From contig CM034599.1 of NCBI GenBank assembly GCA_020091685.1, forward strand, positions 33,271,920 through 33,335,919: a DNA stretch of 64,000 nucleotides. The letters run 5' to 3'. The stretch is from Lutjanus erythropterus. Its lineage: Eukaryota; Chordata; Actinopteri; Lutjaniformes; Lutjanidae. This document shows, piece after piece, positions 35,341 to 47,211 of the stretch (position 1 is its first letter; the number at the start of each line of letters is the position of its first letter). Both the position numbers and the translations under genes were made by a program. The notes beneath the pieces are model-generated. The model ran no database searches, was not told the DNA's origin, and worked only from the letters and a program-made list of their open reading frames with translations.

Positions 35341-36924
35341 GATGTAGCTCAAGGCAAGAAAGTTCATTCTTATGAATTTCCTAAAATGTGGTTTGCAATG
35401 AGTTACCTTCTTTATTTCCCCTTTCACTGCAGACATCAGTTTCTCACACTTGCTTTGACCATCTCTTTCTCTCTCTTTCTGCTTCGTCACTTGTTTTAAA
35501 CACAGGGTGCATCTCCTGGCTTCTGCCAAGGGAACATTACAGTCATCGAGAGAGAAGAGGACTCATCCTGCTGCTGTTCCCACACTGCAATCCAGCTCAA
35601 AAACCCATCGCAAAGATGCTTCTGAAAAAGACACAATAACTTACATTATTTATATGCCCGTGTTGGGAAAAACGCATGAGTTGTGCATGAAAAATGATCT
35701 ATTTGCAGCTTGTTGTTGTTGCAAGAATAAACATTCACAATACATGTAATTAAATATATCAAATGCTATTTGGATCACTGTGTAAACAGACAAGATTTCT
35801 GCTGCTCCTTTTTAAATCCTGGAAAGTGTATAAGTTGTTTGTTTTAATGTAAAATCATTGTCTGTAGACTGCAATAATAAAATAGAATAGATTTGACATC
35901 TAGCGGCAGATTTTGTCCAGTAGTGTTCAGGACAAAATGTCCAGAAGTGAAAATGACACCATGACACCAACTGGCATTTCTGTTGACCTCCTCACATGAA
36001 AGAAAAATACACGGAGGATTTAATGTACTCTACACCTCATTTAACGCTACCGAAGCTTCAAAAATTCAACCACCCATGAGAATATTTGATTCCGCAGCGA
36101 GCGCCGGGCAGTGGAGGTGATGCTGAGATCAGTGTTTGGCATGCTGTGCCCCTCCAGGTCGGCCAGAGTTTAGCCAGGCGGCTCGGGAGCACAACAACCC
36201 AGAATGCTCCGCGCAGAGGGTGGTCTCTCAGGTGAGCTGAGGGCGTGGATGATCTCCGTCCTCAGACGGTGGAGGTCTGGGCTCACTGGGAGTGGCGCTG
36301 GTGTTAGTGGGAGCCCTGGTCCTGAGAATGAGGTCATGGCACTGGGACTCCAGCGTTCCCCCTCGGCTCTGTCGGGCCCTGAGGCTCCCTCACATCTGTG
36401 TGCTGTCTGACCCAGCGGCAGGCAGCTGCTCCCTCTCATTATACCCCCTAATGGATGGATCCGTTTCCCTCTGACCTCATCCTCCCTCCACAACAACATC
36501 CCTCCATCGCTCCATCCTGATACCCCTCCATCCAGGCACAGACTCCCTTTTCTTCCACATCTGAGGGCTGAGAAGGCACAACTTGGCCTATATATGGTGC
36601 ATCGATAAAATACTTTTGGGTACCTACATCTAAGTGCACTAGCAAGGCAGGAAAACATGTAAAATAAGCATTAATAGTGAGATCAAATTATATCATTCTA
36701 TATTACTGATTTTAAATTTATGATATATTTGCAAAGAGATAATTTGGGAAATCACAATGTAAAAAAAAATTACCTGGTTATTTACATTATAGTACAGTAC
36801 AATGTATAATCTGGTGAATATACAGTGTATTGCTGTGGCATCCAGTGTAGAATGCATTTGACAATCACAACTGATATTAGAGAAGAACCTGTCCTGTATC
36901 ATCAGATGATAAGCATACAAACAG
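35341..36924. other. Non-coding stretch, GC-rich around 36.1-36.6 kb
   Basis: Contains a small inverted repeat (TTTTGTCC/GGACAAAA near 35911-35938) within what may be a decayed MITE. The interval 36090-36570 is GC-rich with long overlapping frames on both strands (minus 36170-36658, 162 codons; plus 36204-36410), neither recognised; the exon-like segment at 36158 lies here. Confidence 0.45.
36158..36231 (+). other. Weak exon-like segment in GC-rich block
   Basis: A CCCCTCCAG acceptor-like site ends at 36157 and a CAG|GTGAGC donor-like site begins at 36232, enclosing 74 bases. An ATG at 36204 starts MLRAEGG near the 3' end of the segment. The opposite strand has a long frame through the same DNA, so coding direction is unclear. 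The protein is unrecognised. GC-rich sequence makes chance splice signals likely. Confidence 0.15.
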
Positions 36925-37545
36925 TTAAAGGGATAGTTCACTCAGAAATGAAAATTCAGTCATTATCTACTGACCTTCTTGTGGATTGAGGGTTGGTTTT
37001 ATTTTGTTAGTCCACAAAACTCTGCTGGAGTTTCACAGGAAAACAGTGTTGCAGAATCAAACATGGGAAGTTTTCAAATGTAAAAAACAACTGGGAAAAA
37101 AACATAAATGCCTCCATACTGCTCATCTGGTGTAATCCAAGTCTCCTTAAGTCCTGACATGCCGATTGCACACCGTCACAACACACACACGCCCAGTTGT
37201 GCATGTGCATGTGAATGTGGCTCCAAGCCAAGGATCTACACTGAAGCTTCAGGCTAAAAACATGGAGTTAATGATGTCTTTCAAGTCAAATTGGCATTTG
37301 GAGCTTTAGGAGACTTGGATTACATCATGGAGGCATTTTATGTTTTTATTCTGTTGTTTTTTTTTATGTTTGAAAACTGACCACCATTCACTTCAATTGC
37401 TTGGGAGATTCTGCAGTGCTGTTTTGCTGTGAAACTTCAGCAGTGTTTTGCGGAAAAAAAAACAAAACTAAACCTTAATTTCAATCAGCATGAGCATGTG
37501 TAGATAATGACTTCATTTTAATTTTTGGGTGAACTATCCCTTTAA
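36925..37545. mobile_element. TTAA-flanked fold-back MITE, copy 2
   Basis: TTAA at 36925-36928 and 37542-37545. The ends are AGGGATAGTTCACTCAGAAA and TTTTTGGGTGAACTATCCCT, an excellent inverted pair, and pairing continues inward through CCACAAAACTCTGCTGGAGT versus its complement near 37436-37457. The arms are roughly 240 bp, separated by about 130 bp of unpaired centre that includes CA repeats. Same family as 14464-15008 and 54687-54936. Confidence 0.85.
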
Positions 37546-38281
37546 GTTTATTGGACTACATAAAGAATAATGTTGAGAGCTATTCCAAAATAAAACAAAT
37601 AAGATTTTTACTGTATTTGAGAAGCATGCCAGATTGAGAGGTAACTGCAAATATTTTTTGGTGTAGTTACAGATTATACTGTATTAAAGATATACAGCTT
37701 GGTTCCTTTTCATGACATATTATGCTTTTTTTTATATCTTGTTCTTATATGATACAAACAGTGCAATTTAGGTCTATGTTTGCTTATGAGAAATATGTTG
37801 TCTCCTTGAGTATTACCTGCCATAAAGTGAAACCTTTTCAGTTGCCTAGCGTTTCCAAACAGTCTTGTTTTGTTGCTGTGCCAGAGACAACAGGTATTGT
37901 GCCAAAATCTATTTCCTTGTTGATAGTGTTCCCTCTACCTCTGCTACACCTGACCATAATTTACCCCTCAGCCGGGGAGGGCAGTGTTGTGTAACACTAC
38001 CTGACAGGGGAGCAGATTTTGACTCAACACCGGATTGATTTCTGTTTCCTCAGAGTTAGAGGAAAGAATGATCAGCACTGCTTTGGAAATAAGAGGGAAT
38101 AAAGAAGTATATTCACTGAAGAGGTTGGGAACAGGCATCATTATAACGATGTGATGTACATTGCATAGTAATAATATAGTAACGTTTTGTCTTTGTACCA
38201 GCAGGGGTTGCTGTTGGGGTGGAGGAGGGAATAACGGTAGAGAAAATCATTTTGTATTTTATGTATTTATTCATTATGTAT
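37546..38281. other. Non-coding stretch
   Basis: A+T-rich unique sequence with a 90-codon ORF (37722-37994) that I do not recognise. It may include the far end of the element at 38282-38470. Confidence 0.45.
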
Positions 38282-38470
38282 TTTTTTTGCGCTTTGAGCA
38301 CCATAAGCCGAGTGCTGTCTAGTTCCATTAATTTGGGGAGAAGGCAGACATCGCTACGGCTGAAAAATCAAAATGAGACAACTTACACCACAACAGTACA
38401 GATGGATAAATAGCACTACAGGCCAGTGGAAAAATATGTATTTTTGATTTTGGGGTGAACTGTCCCTTAA
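38282..38470 (-). mobile_element. GGGACAGTTCACCCCAAAATC-type TTAA MITE, terminal part
   Basis: The right end TTTTGGGGTGAACTGTCCCT closes at TTAA 38467-38470. Reading inward on the minus strand gives the order AAATACATATTTTTCC, CTGTAGTGCTATTTATCC, TGGTGTAAGTTGTC, GGCTTATGGTGCTCAAAGCG, a familiar percomorph element. The region 52234-52450 is related in the opposite orientation. The left limit is uncertain. Confidence 0.65.
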
Positions 38471-40051
38471 GGATCATCCACATAAACTAACCAGGCTTAA
38501 AATGCCTGATATTTGTTATGCTCATACACATTTTCTCCATTCATTTTTAGTTATTTTTCATAGTTAGATGCAAGCGTTTCTGAAAGACATATCATCTCCA
38601 CCTGTCTTCATTCCTTTGAGATCTCTCTACACTTTAAAAAAAAATACCTCAGCAACGTATAGCTGCAAGTATTTCCACCTATAGCGACCAGCTGTGTGCA
38701 TGTGAACATCAGTGTGTGTGGCATTTATCTTGTGTCCAGTCCATTGAAATGGGGAAGAAAAGGCTGGAACAGAAAAAGGAGCCGACTCTCTTCTTCTCTT
38801 CAGAGCTCTCCACCTGTGTGTGCCGCTGAGTAAACAGGAGCTGTTGTCACAAGTGGAAGACAGCTTGCGGTTTTGCTCTTTGGAATTGAATTTCAAGTTC
38901 TCCCTGCTCTTTTGATTTCGTCGCAGAAGGCAAAGCGAGCTATCAACACGCCCTCCCATCTCGGCTTCTCCCGAGGCGTGATGGATAGAATCAGTAATGC
39001 CTCGGTCTGGCCCAGATATTTGTCTTTATCATTAGCGCGGGCCCGCTGCGTTTGAAGCGCTGTCTGAGAGGCAGCCTCACACTATTTATAGGTTGGAAGG
39101 CTTTTTCAGCGAGCTCATCTCCTCTCATCTCATCATGTCTCATCTAAGAGTCGCTGAGATGCAGATTGAGGAATCGCTCTTTTATCGCTGTAGCTTCTGT
39201 GTTTATTACCGAGTGGCTCCGATCCATCACTCCCGTCGGTTAGCCGCAGCTCTCAGACCTGTCGATCAACAAGTGCGGCTGGTCGGGCACGCCTGGTGAT
39301 CAATGGCTTGAGGTGTAGACCAAGAAAGAGCGGAGGCAGGAGAGAAAAAAAAAGATGAAGAGAGGAGCAGAGGATTGAAAGAGACAGAAAGTGAATGGGG
39401 TCTACGGTAATCTCCTCTGCAGATGGAGGGAAGCAAAAAAAAGAGAAAATGGGAGGTATTATGGGCCTTATGATGATCCATGGGAGATCTTGAATGCATT
39501 TCAGTGATGCAATTCCTGGGATACTTGAGTGTATATGAATGAGTGTGTGCGGTGGGTGTGGGTGTAGGGGGGAGGCAGAAAAGGGCCAAAATAAAAGCGC
39601 AGTGGCAAAACATTTGGTTGCCAGGCAACAGGGCTTCAAGCAACGGTAGTATTGAGTTATGAAGAATGGTGATGCATGACTCGACTTCCCCGATCTGGTT
39701 TCAGGACGGTGTCGGGGCGGGGCGGCAGCGGCAGTGGGGGTGGGGGACAAAGACAGAGAAATGTCTCCACCTGTCCTGATTCGTCAGGGCCGGTGAACAA
39801 TGCCGCTGGCCGCTGAAGGCTTTGTCTCCAGGGGCCTGACCCCGGCAGATCCACCGGGGCCCTCAGACTGAGCTAAGGTTTAGGGGTCTCTTGTTAGTTT
39901 TGGGGTCCGTCCAAGTCATTTACACAGCATGTAATCTAAAGATGAGCTCATTACATTGACTTATCGCACGTCTGTGAGGTGGCTCATAGGCTGAGAGGAT
40001 TAAGACAGAAAGTTAGACTGAAAGTAGGGAAAGAGGAGATGTGTGAGGGAT
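38471..40051. other. Non-coding stretch with GC-rich unique block
   Basis: 38930-39300 is unique and CpG-containing (GCGCGGGCCCGC at about 39036-39047, CTATTTATAGG at about 39082), with TATTTGTCTTTATCATTAGC just before it. 39530-39590 is GT/GGG-rich, and 39712-39746 has GGGGCGGGGCGG and GTGGGGGTGGGGG (GC-box and G-quadruplex-like). Long minus-strand frames here (39253-39750, 165 codons) are proline/serine-rich readings of the G-rich DNA. The block could be promoter or enhancer DNA, but no transcript feature supports that. Confidence 0.4.
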
Positions 40052-40220
40052 CAGTGGTAGTACTCAGATCCTAAAAGTATCAGTACCACCATGTAAAAAC
40101 ACAGTTCTTACAATAAGTCGTGTGTTCAAAATCCAACTTAAAACTACATACTAATCTAAATGTATTTGTATCAAAAATATTAATCATAGATGGACTATGA
40201 GACAATGTTTTTCTCTTCTT

Positions 40221-40425
40221 TTCTTATTCTTTTTATCTCTTAGTAATTGTTTTAGTCCCTTCTTGTAGTCGTTTTGTGTCTCTTTGTAGTTGTTATGGCC
40301 TCTTTTTGTAGATATGTCGGTATCTTTTTTGTGTCTCCTTGTAGCTGTTTTAGTCTCTTTTTTGTAAGTGTTTTGCATCTCATTCAGGTTGTTATATGTT
40401 TCTTTGCAGTTGGTTTGTAGCCAGT
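40221..40425. repeat. ~22-bp minisatellite, GTAGTTGTTTTGTGTCTCTTT type
   Basis: About eight imperfect units such as GTAGTCGTTTTGTGTCTCTT, GTAGTTGTTATGGCCTCTTT and GTAGCTGTTTTAGTCTCTTT, 18-34 bases apart. The minus-strand ORF at 40184-40378 is the lysine/threonine-rich translation of this repeat. Similar arrays are common in fish genomes. Confidence 0.8.
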
Positions 40426-40727
40426 GGGGTCCTGATCCTTTAGGGCCCTGGGACTGTGTCCATTCAGTAACCCCTCCATGGTACTTGCTCTGCAGAAAAA
40501 TAGCTCCTGATTATGACCCTACTGTTATGCTGCTATGCTAGACCAGGTCTGTGATAAGTCTTAAGGTGAGCACATCCATAGTGTCTCTCTGTCTGTTGCC
40601 TTTGATGTGAAATTATGCCTACAGACACATACGGACACACCATGTATAAGCATCACTTTACTGTTGTAGCTGCTTGAGGTGGAGCTACTTTTAACTATTT
40701 TATATGCAGCTAATTATTTTAGTCCCG

Positions 40728-40830
40728 TAGTTCCCAACCTGGTGGTCGGTCCCCTACAAATGGTCACATAATTAATCTGAGCAGTTGGGAGATTAGTGAG
40801 GAACAGAAGAGAATAAATAAGATTTGCAGA
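40728..40830 (+). mobile_element. hAT terminal fragment, GTTCCCAACCTGG type
   Basis: GTAGTTCCCAACCTGGTGGT then CGGTCCCCTACAAATGGTCA and TAATCTGAGCAGTTGGGAGA resemble the left end of a fish hAT family (CAGTGGTTCCCAACCTGGGGGTC). The other end is absent. It abuts the reverse transcriptase remnant. Confidence 0.55.
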
Positions 40831-40849
40831 GAGGACCAAGACCACCTTC

Positions 40850-41184
40850 AATGAGACTGATGGATTTTGGGTGACTGAACAAATGATTTCTGATTTTGAG
40901 TTGAAGAAAATGTAGTGCCATCCAACAGCTGACGAAACCGAGACAAATTTCAAAAGCAGGTAAGCTTCTTTGGTCATCAGGTCTCAGGGGAAGGTATGTC
41001 TGTGTGTTGTCTGCATAGAAATGAAAAGAGATGTGATGCTGTAAACAGAAAATAAGATTGGACCTAGAATTGAGCCTAGTGGTACACCACAGGTCAGGTG
41101 AGTTGCAGAGGATGAGTAGTTGCCTATGGTGACCAAGAAAGTTCTGCCTAAGAGGTAAAAATAAAATGAAATTGAATCTAACAT
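40850..41184 (-). pseudogene. L2/CR1-like LINE reverse transcriptase remnant
   Basis: On the minus strand the frame from 41184 reads toward the conserved reverse transcriptase block GVPLGSILGPILFSVY (41088-41041), and after a frameshift or small deletion HHISFHFYADN follows, with the catalytic box YADD changed to YADN (41006-41017). Further downstream the reading is broken. The GVPQGS and YADD motifs belong to the palm of LINE reverse transcriptases, and the surrounding residues look most like L2/CR1-type elements of fish; Rex1 is an alternative. The frameshift, the altered catalytic aspartate and the short length make it inactive. It lies inside a hAT element. Confidence 0.75.
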
Positions 41185-41263
41185 AAAATAGAGTTACTCA
41201 AGTAAATTAAAATGGACTGAGGTACATTATTGGATTAATATACTTAGGTACGTTGCACCACTG

Positions 41264-42351
41264 TAGGGGGTGAAAGGATAAACAGAAAAGTATGGGATGC
41301 AAAAAAGACTTGATATTAAGATGGGGAGAGGATTAAGGAGAGGATTCCTAAAGTTCTCGCCCACACTGTCCTTTCTGTACTGTACAGTGCTCATGACTCT
41401 CATATTTCATTCTCCATCATTCCTACTGCTACTTTACTCCTGCTCAGTATTTTATCTGTGTTTGAGTGTGTGTGTGTTTGTGGCCTGCAGATCTGCATCT
41501 GTCTGTCAGTCAATTTGTCAAACTCGAGCAGCTCGACAACACACAGACAGACAGCAGAGAGGCCAAAGTTAATCCTGATGGCTTTGACAGTTCATCCCCT
41601 CCAAAGCCGTGCCACTGGCAGCGTCTTCCAACTCCCATCAGCCCCCACCTCTCTGCCCCTCACTTACACTTCATTAGATATTACAAGATTTCATTTTGCA
41701 TTAGAGCTTCTTCAGGAGTGATTTACAGCAAGTGTAACAGAAGAATGAGGACAGCCAGTCAAGGGATGGTTCCCACATTTTTAGCAGTAAAGCACCTGAT
41801 TTGTGTTTAAACCATTTTCTCTCTGAGAAAATCAATTTAAAATAAAATAATTGGAGAATTTTCCTAGATTATAATGTTCTGATGAAAATTTTAAAGTTGG
41901 GTTATTAGCTCATAAAGGCATTAGAAGTAACTCTCTCCGCAACTTTTACTAATGTTTGCAAGAGGACCATACCACAGAGCCAGTACTGATCTTTTAATAC
42001 AAAAGATTCTTTATGTTAAGGATATTAAATCATCAACAGATATTGGATCATATCTCACCTCTGTTTAATTAACACCATGTGCAACCAATAATGAAAAGCA
42101 TGAGGTATAAATATTGAGGATCACTTACAGCTGGACAATGAGATATTACTGTTAAGATAATGAGAACAGTTCTACTAAAACTTTTCAAATAGATACTAAA
42201 TAATAGATAGATAGTTGTACTCATTACTCATTCACTCATTATACTGTATTTGCCTGAGGGACATATGTATTAACCTGTTATTAACATTAATATCAAGTAC
42301 AGTACATTTCTGCTCCTTTCTCAATATGTTTCACATTAAGTAGGCTATACT
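41264..42351. other. Non-coding stretch
   Basis: Overlapping ORFs at 41297-41810 (87-114 codons) include the GTGTGTGTGTTTGTGGCCTG tract and are unrecognised. The rest is A+T-rich with no identified repeat. Confidence 0.45.
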
Positions 42352-42480
42352 CAGTGTTGGGCAAGTTACTGAAATTTATTAATTAGTCACAGTCAATAGT
42401 TACTTCTTTCAAAAGTCATTGGAAGTAATTAGTTACTCAAGAAAATTACTTCTATATTGTATATGTCTCCTTTAATTCTC
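42352..42480 (+). mobile_element. hAT-like left end, CAGTGTTGGGCAAGTTACT
   Basis: CAGTGTTGGGCAAGTTACTG is followed by several AGTTACT/GTAATTA words, the usual subterminal pattern of a common fish hAT family. The right end was not found; related TTACTT-rich sequence continues to about 42720. Related to 24459. Confidence 0.6.
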
Positions 42481-43244
42481 ATACTTATTATTTTAGCGTA
42501 ACTACATTATTTCAGTGTCATTACATTGTTGTCAATTTTTTATCTATCATTGTATCCATTATCACTGATAGCAGTTATTAACAGTCCCAACCACCAGATG
42601 GAAGCAAAAACTACTGTTTCATCTCTTTTTTATTTGTTGATGAAAGTGTCAATAAATTTTGTCAGAGCATTTTTCATCATAAGTTACTTTACTTTACTTA
42701 TATAATTTCTTTAGTGATTATCACATTTTTGCCTGTGAAAAAAAATTGTTGAAGAAAACTGTGACAAAAATTTTTAGCCAATGAAATTAACACTGGGAAG
42801 GCTATAACAGAATAACTTTGATAACTGTAAGTTAAAGCCTGGATAGGAATGAGGGGATTTTAACCTTTGTAAAGACAAATGTTTGCAAGATGAGCCTCGT
42901 AATGTAAATCTATGTTTAAGTTGATATTATTGTTGGATAAGCCAAAAAGTTACATGTACATTATGGGCTCTCTTTAAGACTGTTTTTGATTTATGTTGTA
43001 CTCCATTCCAGCCTGGTGCCATATATGTATAGTGTGTGTTATTTGTGCTCCATACCATGTAATCATGGTCCCAAGTCATATAACACAATGACAATATATG
43101 TGGGACTGAATCAAAATAACCCACGTGGTTATGTTCAGTGTAATGAAGGAACAGTCACACAGTGCAACCGTGTAGCTCACTAACATTTCTGCAATAGTTT
43201 TTGGAAAGAGAAATAAGTTGTAGCAGGCTTTGAATAGACAATAA
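42481..43244. other. A+T-rich non-coding stretch
   Basis: May include the body of the preceding hAT element. Two 65-codon ORFs on opposite strands at 42927-43183 are not recognised. Confidence 0.45.
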
Positions 43245-43745
43245 CATAACATTTTATATTAAGGTGCTTCTAATAGGTATTAGTTATAGGTAATAAAGCT
43301 GGTATAAGATGCTTATAAACAATATGTATCATAAGACAATTTAAAAGTTAATAATAGCAAATAATAGCATAATAAACATGTTCATTGTTCAATTCTAAGA
43401 CATTTATAAGCAGGCTTATAAAATGTGTTAATAGTTTATAGACTGCTTGAGTTTCTTTCAACTGTTTATAGTAGCATCTCTAATGAGTTTAACCTGATAT
43501 GTCATTGTTAAACCTTTACTAAGCTTTTGTTTATTTCTACATACTTCATTATGCATTCATTAGCAGTTAACTACACACTGGCTGATTTAAAGTGTGAACA
43601 GTGCTTTAAGGTTAATTAATCCTTTGTTATGCACTTATTAACAGTTAACTATGGATTTTGGGGGTACTGGATCTAAAGTGTGAACAGTGATTATGAAGGT
43701 TAATTAATCCTTAATTCTACACTTGTTAACAGATTTTTTTTTAAA
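43245..43745. repeat. A+T-rich repeat region with ~87-bp tandem units
   Basis: The first part (TTTTATATTAAGGTGCTTCT, GGTAATAAAGCTGGTATAAG, GATGCTTATAAACAATATGT) resembles a dispersed fish repeat. From about 43555 to 43735 a unit containing AGCAGTTAACTA, AAAGTGTGAACAGTG and GGTTAATTAATCCTT occurs twice with the start of a third (TTGTTAACAG). The period is near 87 bp. Non-coding. Confidence 0.6.
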
Positions 43746-44937
43746 TAAAAAATTTATTTCCATTTTCAGACCAAAATCTTAATAAACCAACAACAAAAGC
43801 ATAATAAACTTTTAACAATGACATAATAGGTAGGTTAGTTAAACTCAATAAATGTGTTTGTAAAAAACAATAAGACAATGCAATTATTATTGCGTAACTA
43901 CTCTGCCTACTGTTTTCTCTGGGCTGCCATGTATTGCATCATATCAAGAATTCCTTTCAACCATGTCTGAGCTACAGTATCAGATACTGTACACAGCTCA
44001 CACACTCAACATGCCTTCACTGACGTTCTGGCCTCAGGCCATCTGGTTTAAACCAGGTAGCAGCACTTGAGGCAGGCAGCAGGCAGAGGATCCTTGGATG
44101 TACAGCTGAAACCCACTTCCTCAGATAGCCGTCCAAATAAGAGGTTGAGCTCGAAACACAGTGTAGGCTCCTATGCTGATTACAGTGAGCATGCATACCA
44201 GATGGAAAACACACATGTTGTACTGCACCACGCAGCGAGTCTGCTCCGTATCTCATCCTCAGCGGTGGAATTTAGCTTGTAACCTGTGCTTTTTCCTTCC
44301 GCTAAGCCTCCAAATGACAGTGTCTCGTACAGAAACGCTGAGGAAGAACCAAGTGTTTGCTGCTTGTTGGTATGTTGCTTAACACTGCTGAATAATTATA
44401 AGAATGAAGTATGAAATACACCCGTGTCTGTGTGTGTGTTTGCTTAAACATGTCTGTTTACTTATGTAAGTGGTAAAGTGGTTGAAAAGCTTGTCATTGT
44501 ATACACATATACATGTGTATATGTGCCTTTGAGGGTCATGGCATGTGCATTTTACTGGTGTACATGTGTTTAAACTGTTGGTCCTTAAAGGCAACTATTT
44601 TGTCTTGCACTGCAATCAATATAGATATTTTGCATCAGTTTATTTACATTTGCATTCTTTGTGTTATCTGATAAAAAACCTCAGATATAGAGAGAAGTGT
44701 GTGTAGGTTTGGTAGAAAAGCCTCTGGGACACTAACACAAAAGTAAATATGTTTATGAATACTTTGCTTATACACACACAATGCATAAGTACTTTATTCT
44801 ATGAAATTGTAACCTTCTTGTAACTCCCTATTAAATTTTTTAGAACAATGGAACTTGGTGCCATGCAAAGGTAAAATACAGACTAAGCTCTAATTAGTTG
44901 TGTTAAAATGTTAAGTAGTTGTTGATTTCCATAAAGG
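43746..44937. other. Non-coding stretch
   Basis: Unique sequence; short opposing ORFs at 44017-44282 are unrecognised. Nothing else was seen. Confidence 0.45.
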
Positions 44938-45010
44938 AATATTTTTTTTATGATGAGAGCTAGATGAGAACATTGATACCACTATCATGTTTGTCTGTTG
45001 AATATGAGAC
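44938..45010 (+). repeat. Fragment of the GTTAGCTTAGC-type element
   Basis: GAGAGCTAGATGAGAACATT, GATACCACTATCATGTTTGT and CTGTTGAATATGAG correspond to the middle of the element at 35112. No termini remain. Confidence 0.5.
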
Positions 45011-47211
45011 TGCATCTCATCACCTTATTTTTACACTTTATTGCTCAAATTTACGTGTGTTAAAACTTTCTGAATGAGAAATAAGTGCATTTAGGTCTAA
45101 CAGGTCAACTCATTCTTTATAATTCCTCTTAGCAGGAAAACAACAGAGGGCATTTTAGCCTAAATGAGACAAAATACACACATTTCAAACACTTCGATTT
45201 TGCAGAATTTCCTCCATAATCTTTTATTTCATTGGTGAACCAAATAAAATCTCCTGGATGTTTGGGAATGACTGAGTTAAATGTTTAATTAATTATCAAA
45301 ATTGTTGTCAGTGTATTTTCTGTCAGTCAATTAACTGATTAATAATCAGCATTGTTTTAGCACTATTTAACTCTATAATGTGTATTTAATGGAGCTGAAA
45401 TCATCAGTTACCAGTTGAACCACAGTAAATAGCAAGCATCCACTTCCTGGTAAAAGTCAAATATTGTCTTAATGTTATGGAGCACAGGTGTGTTTGTGTG
45501 TAAAGCAAATAATTATTCTTCTCCAAACCCCCTAAGGTGTATAATAATTAGAACAAGGACTCCTATTGTTTTCCAAGTAAAAATGCTGGTGATGCACTGC
45601 CATACTGACAGTTAATACAGTAGTAGTACAGTAGCACAGCGTCATTTTATTTACAAGAGCAACATGATGTCAAAATAATTGCAAAAGAGCACTATGTGAG
45701 GTAGAAAAGACAGCTGCATTTACCTTTTCAAACACAAATATACCTCTGGATGATGCAGCATTATTGCACACAGGATGCCATAACATAGGAAAATTGTATA
45801 ATTAATAGGGGGTCTGTATATCTATATTATATACCCATTTATATATATAAATGTGACCTTGAATCACAGTGTGCTTTCAGGCAGCCTGGCATACAGGAGA
45901 GTGTTTCATAACAGAAATGAGGTTTGGAAACAACTAACAGTTCCTTCCTTCTTGGAGTTTGTGGGTGTCTGGACGATGTCAGCGTTGCGCAGCAGACTCA
46001 ACACTCGCCGTGCTGACAGCATGGGGCCTTGTCTGATAAGACAGGCCTGCTGCTCGCCTGGGCGGCCCTGCGCAGCTCCCCTGACACCTGCTGCAGCTCT
46101 TACTCTGGTGATGGTGTCGAAAGCCTTTACAGAGATATTATCTTACCAACAGGTTACCAACATTTCCTGCTATAAATGCAGGCGTGTTTGCGACACGGAC
46201 TCACCTGAACTGTGCTAATGAGGTCTGAAACCCTTATTACTGAAGGCTCGTTTATAGTCTGTCAGTTCGGCTTTGAAACTGTGTCTTTCAAAATCAAATA
46301 AACCATAAAATGTTAAAATTTTGAATTCATAATTACCAGCTAAGTTCAGCACCCTGGATCTCCTCATTTGTTCTTATTTGTCTGACAGAGGCATCACATT
46401 TCAGAGTTTCCTTCTCAAGTTCTCGCTATCAGTGCTTCATCTTGAAAGACTACCTGTCAAAAGCCTCGATTTCATCCATGACTGACTTTGTCAGCTCGCA
46501 GCAAGAAGACAGATTAATCTACTGTTTATTTAGCTTGCCAGGACAATCTGTCTCTGGCTCAGCAGAGAGTGATATTGGATCCTCTCTGCCGTACATACCA
46601 GTAATGTCATACTGAAACTTACTTGTCAGGTGCCTTTGTGTCCTGTTTCATTCATTCAGAGTGACTAGTAGAAAAAGCTTCAACACCTTGTTTAGCAACA
46701 TTACAAGCAGACAAATGGGTCAAAGGTCAAAGGCACAGGATACTGACAAATGGAACAAACACTGATGGCAACATTCATGAACAGAATGGAAAAGTATTGA
46801 TAAAGAAACATTTTTTGCTGCTTCTTGTTTTCTCCTTCCTTTAGGTTGTGGAGAGTCATTCAAAATTTAATTAATCACAAATTACACATTGGCTGCTTCT
46901 AGATGTTGTTAGCAAGATAATAATAATCCACTTGATTATAATTTTAGAGAAAACCCCTTTCATTAAAATTCTTCACTTCCTAAATACAAACTTGAGCTAA
47001 CAAAATGCCTGTGTTATAAACTGAGCATGTGGAGTTTAAAAGATGTCAGAGTTTAACTAAGCAATAAATAGGTTACTGAGTTGCATTATAGGAAATGTGA
47101 GATCTACTATTTTTGGAATATGTCTCATACTAGTGACTAAAAATCTGGATATCACTTATTTTTTAATCTGTTTGTTAACGGTCCCCCAACTTTTTCTGTA
47201 TTTACACTGCA
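45011..47211. other. Non-coding stretch
   Basis: Over 2 kb with no recognised repeat. A 121-codon ORF (45853-46218) covers a GC-richer block (45980-46110) but shows no known motif or splice context. 46480-46600 is unique and moderately GC-rich. Confidence 0.45.

Larger units (their letters stand above)
40052..41263. mobile_element. hAT element with nested insertions
   Basis: The left end CAGTGGTAGTACTCAGATCC, followed by ATCAGTACCACCATGTAAAA and TTCAAAATCCAACTTAA, and the right end TACTTAGGTACGTTGCACCA then CTG, match the two ends of a common fish hAT family (CAGTGGTGGAA...AGTACTCAGATCC). Flanking 8-mers TGAGGGAT and TAGGGGGT differ only by G/A changes (5 of 8 identical), a plausible decayed duplication. 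Between the ends are a minisatellite, another hAT end and an L2-like reverse transcriptase remnant, so the element has been invaded several times. Confidence 0.6.

Noticed and set aside
36170-36658. 162-codon minus-strand ORF
   Set aside because: High GC content lengthens frames on both strands; no motif recognised. Kept only as context for the weak exon-like segment.
39253-39750. 165-codon minus-strand ORF
   Set aside because: Proline/serine/histidine-rich reading of G-rich low-complexity DNA, with a second open frame overlapping it.
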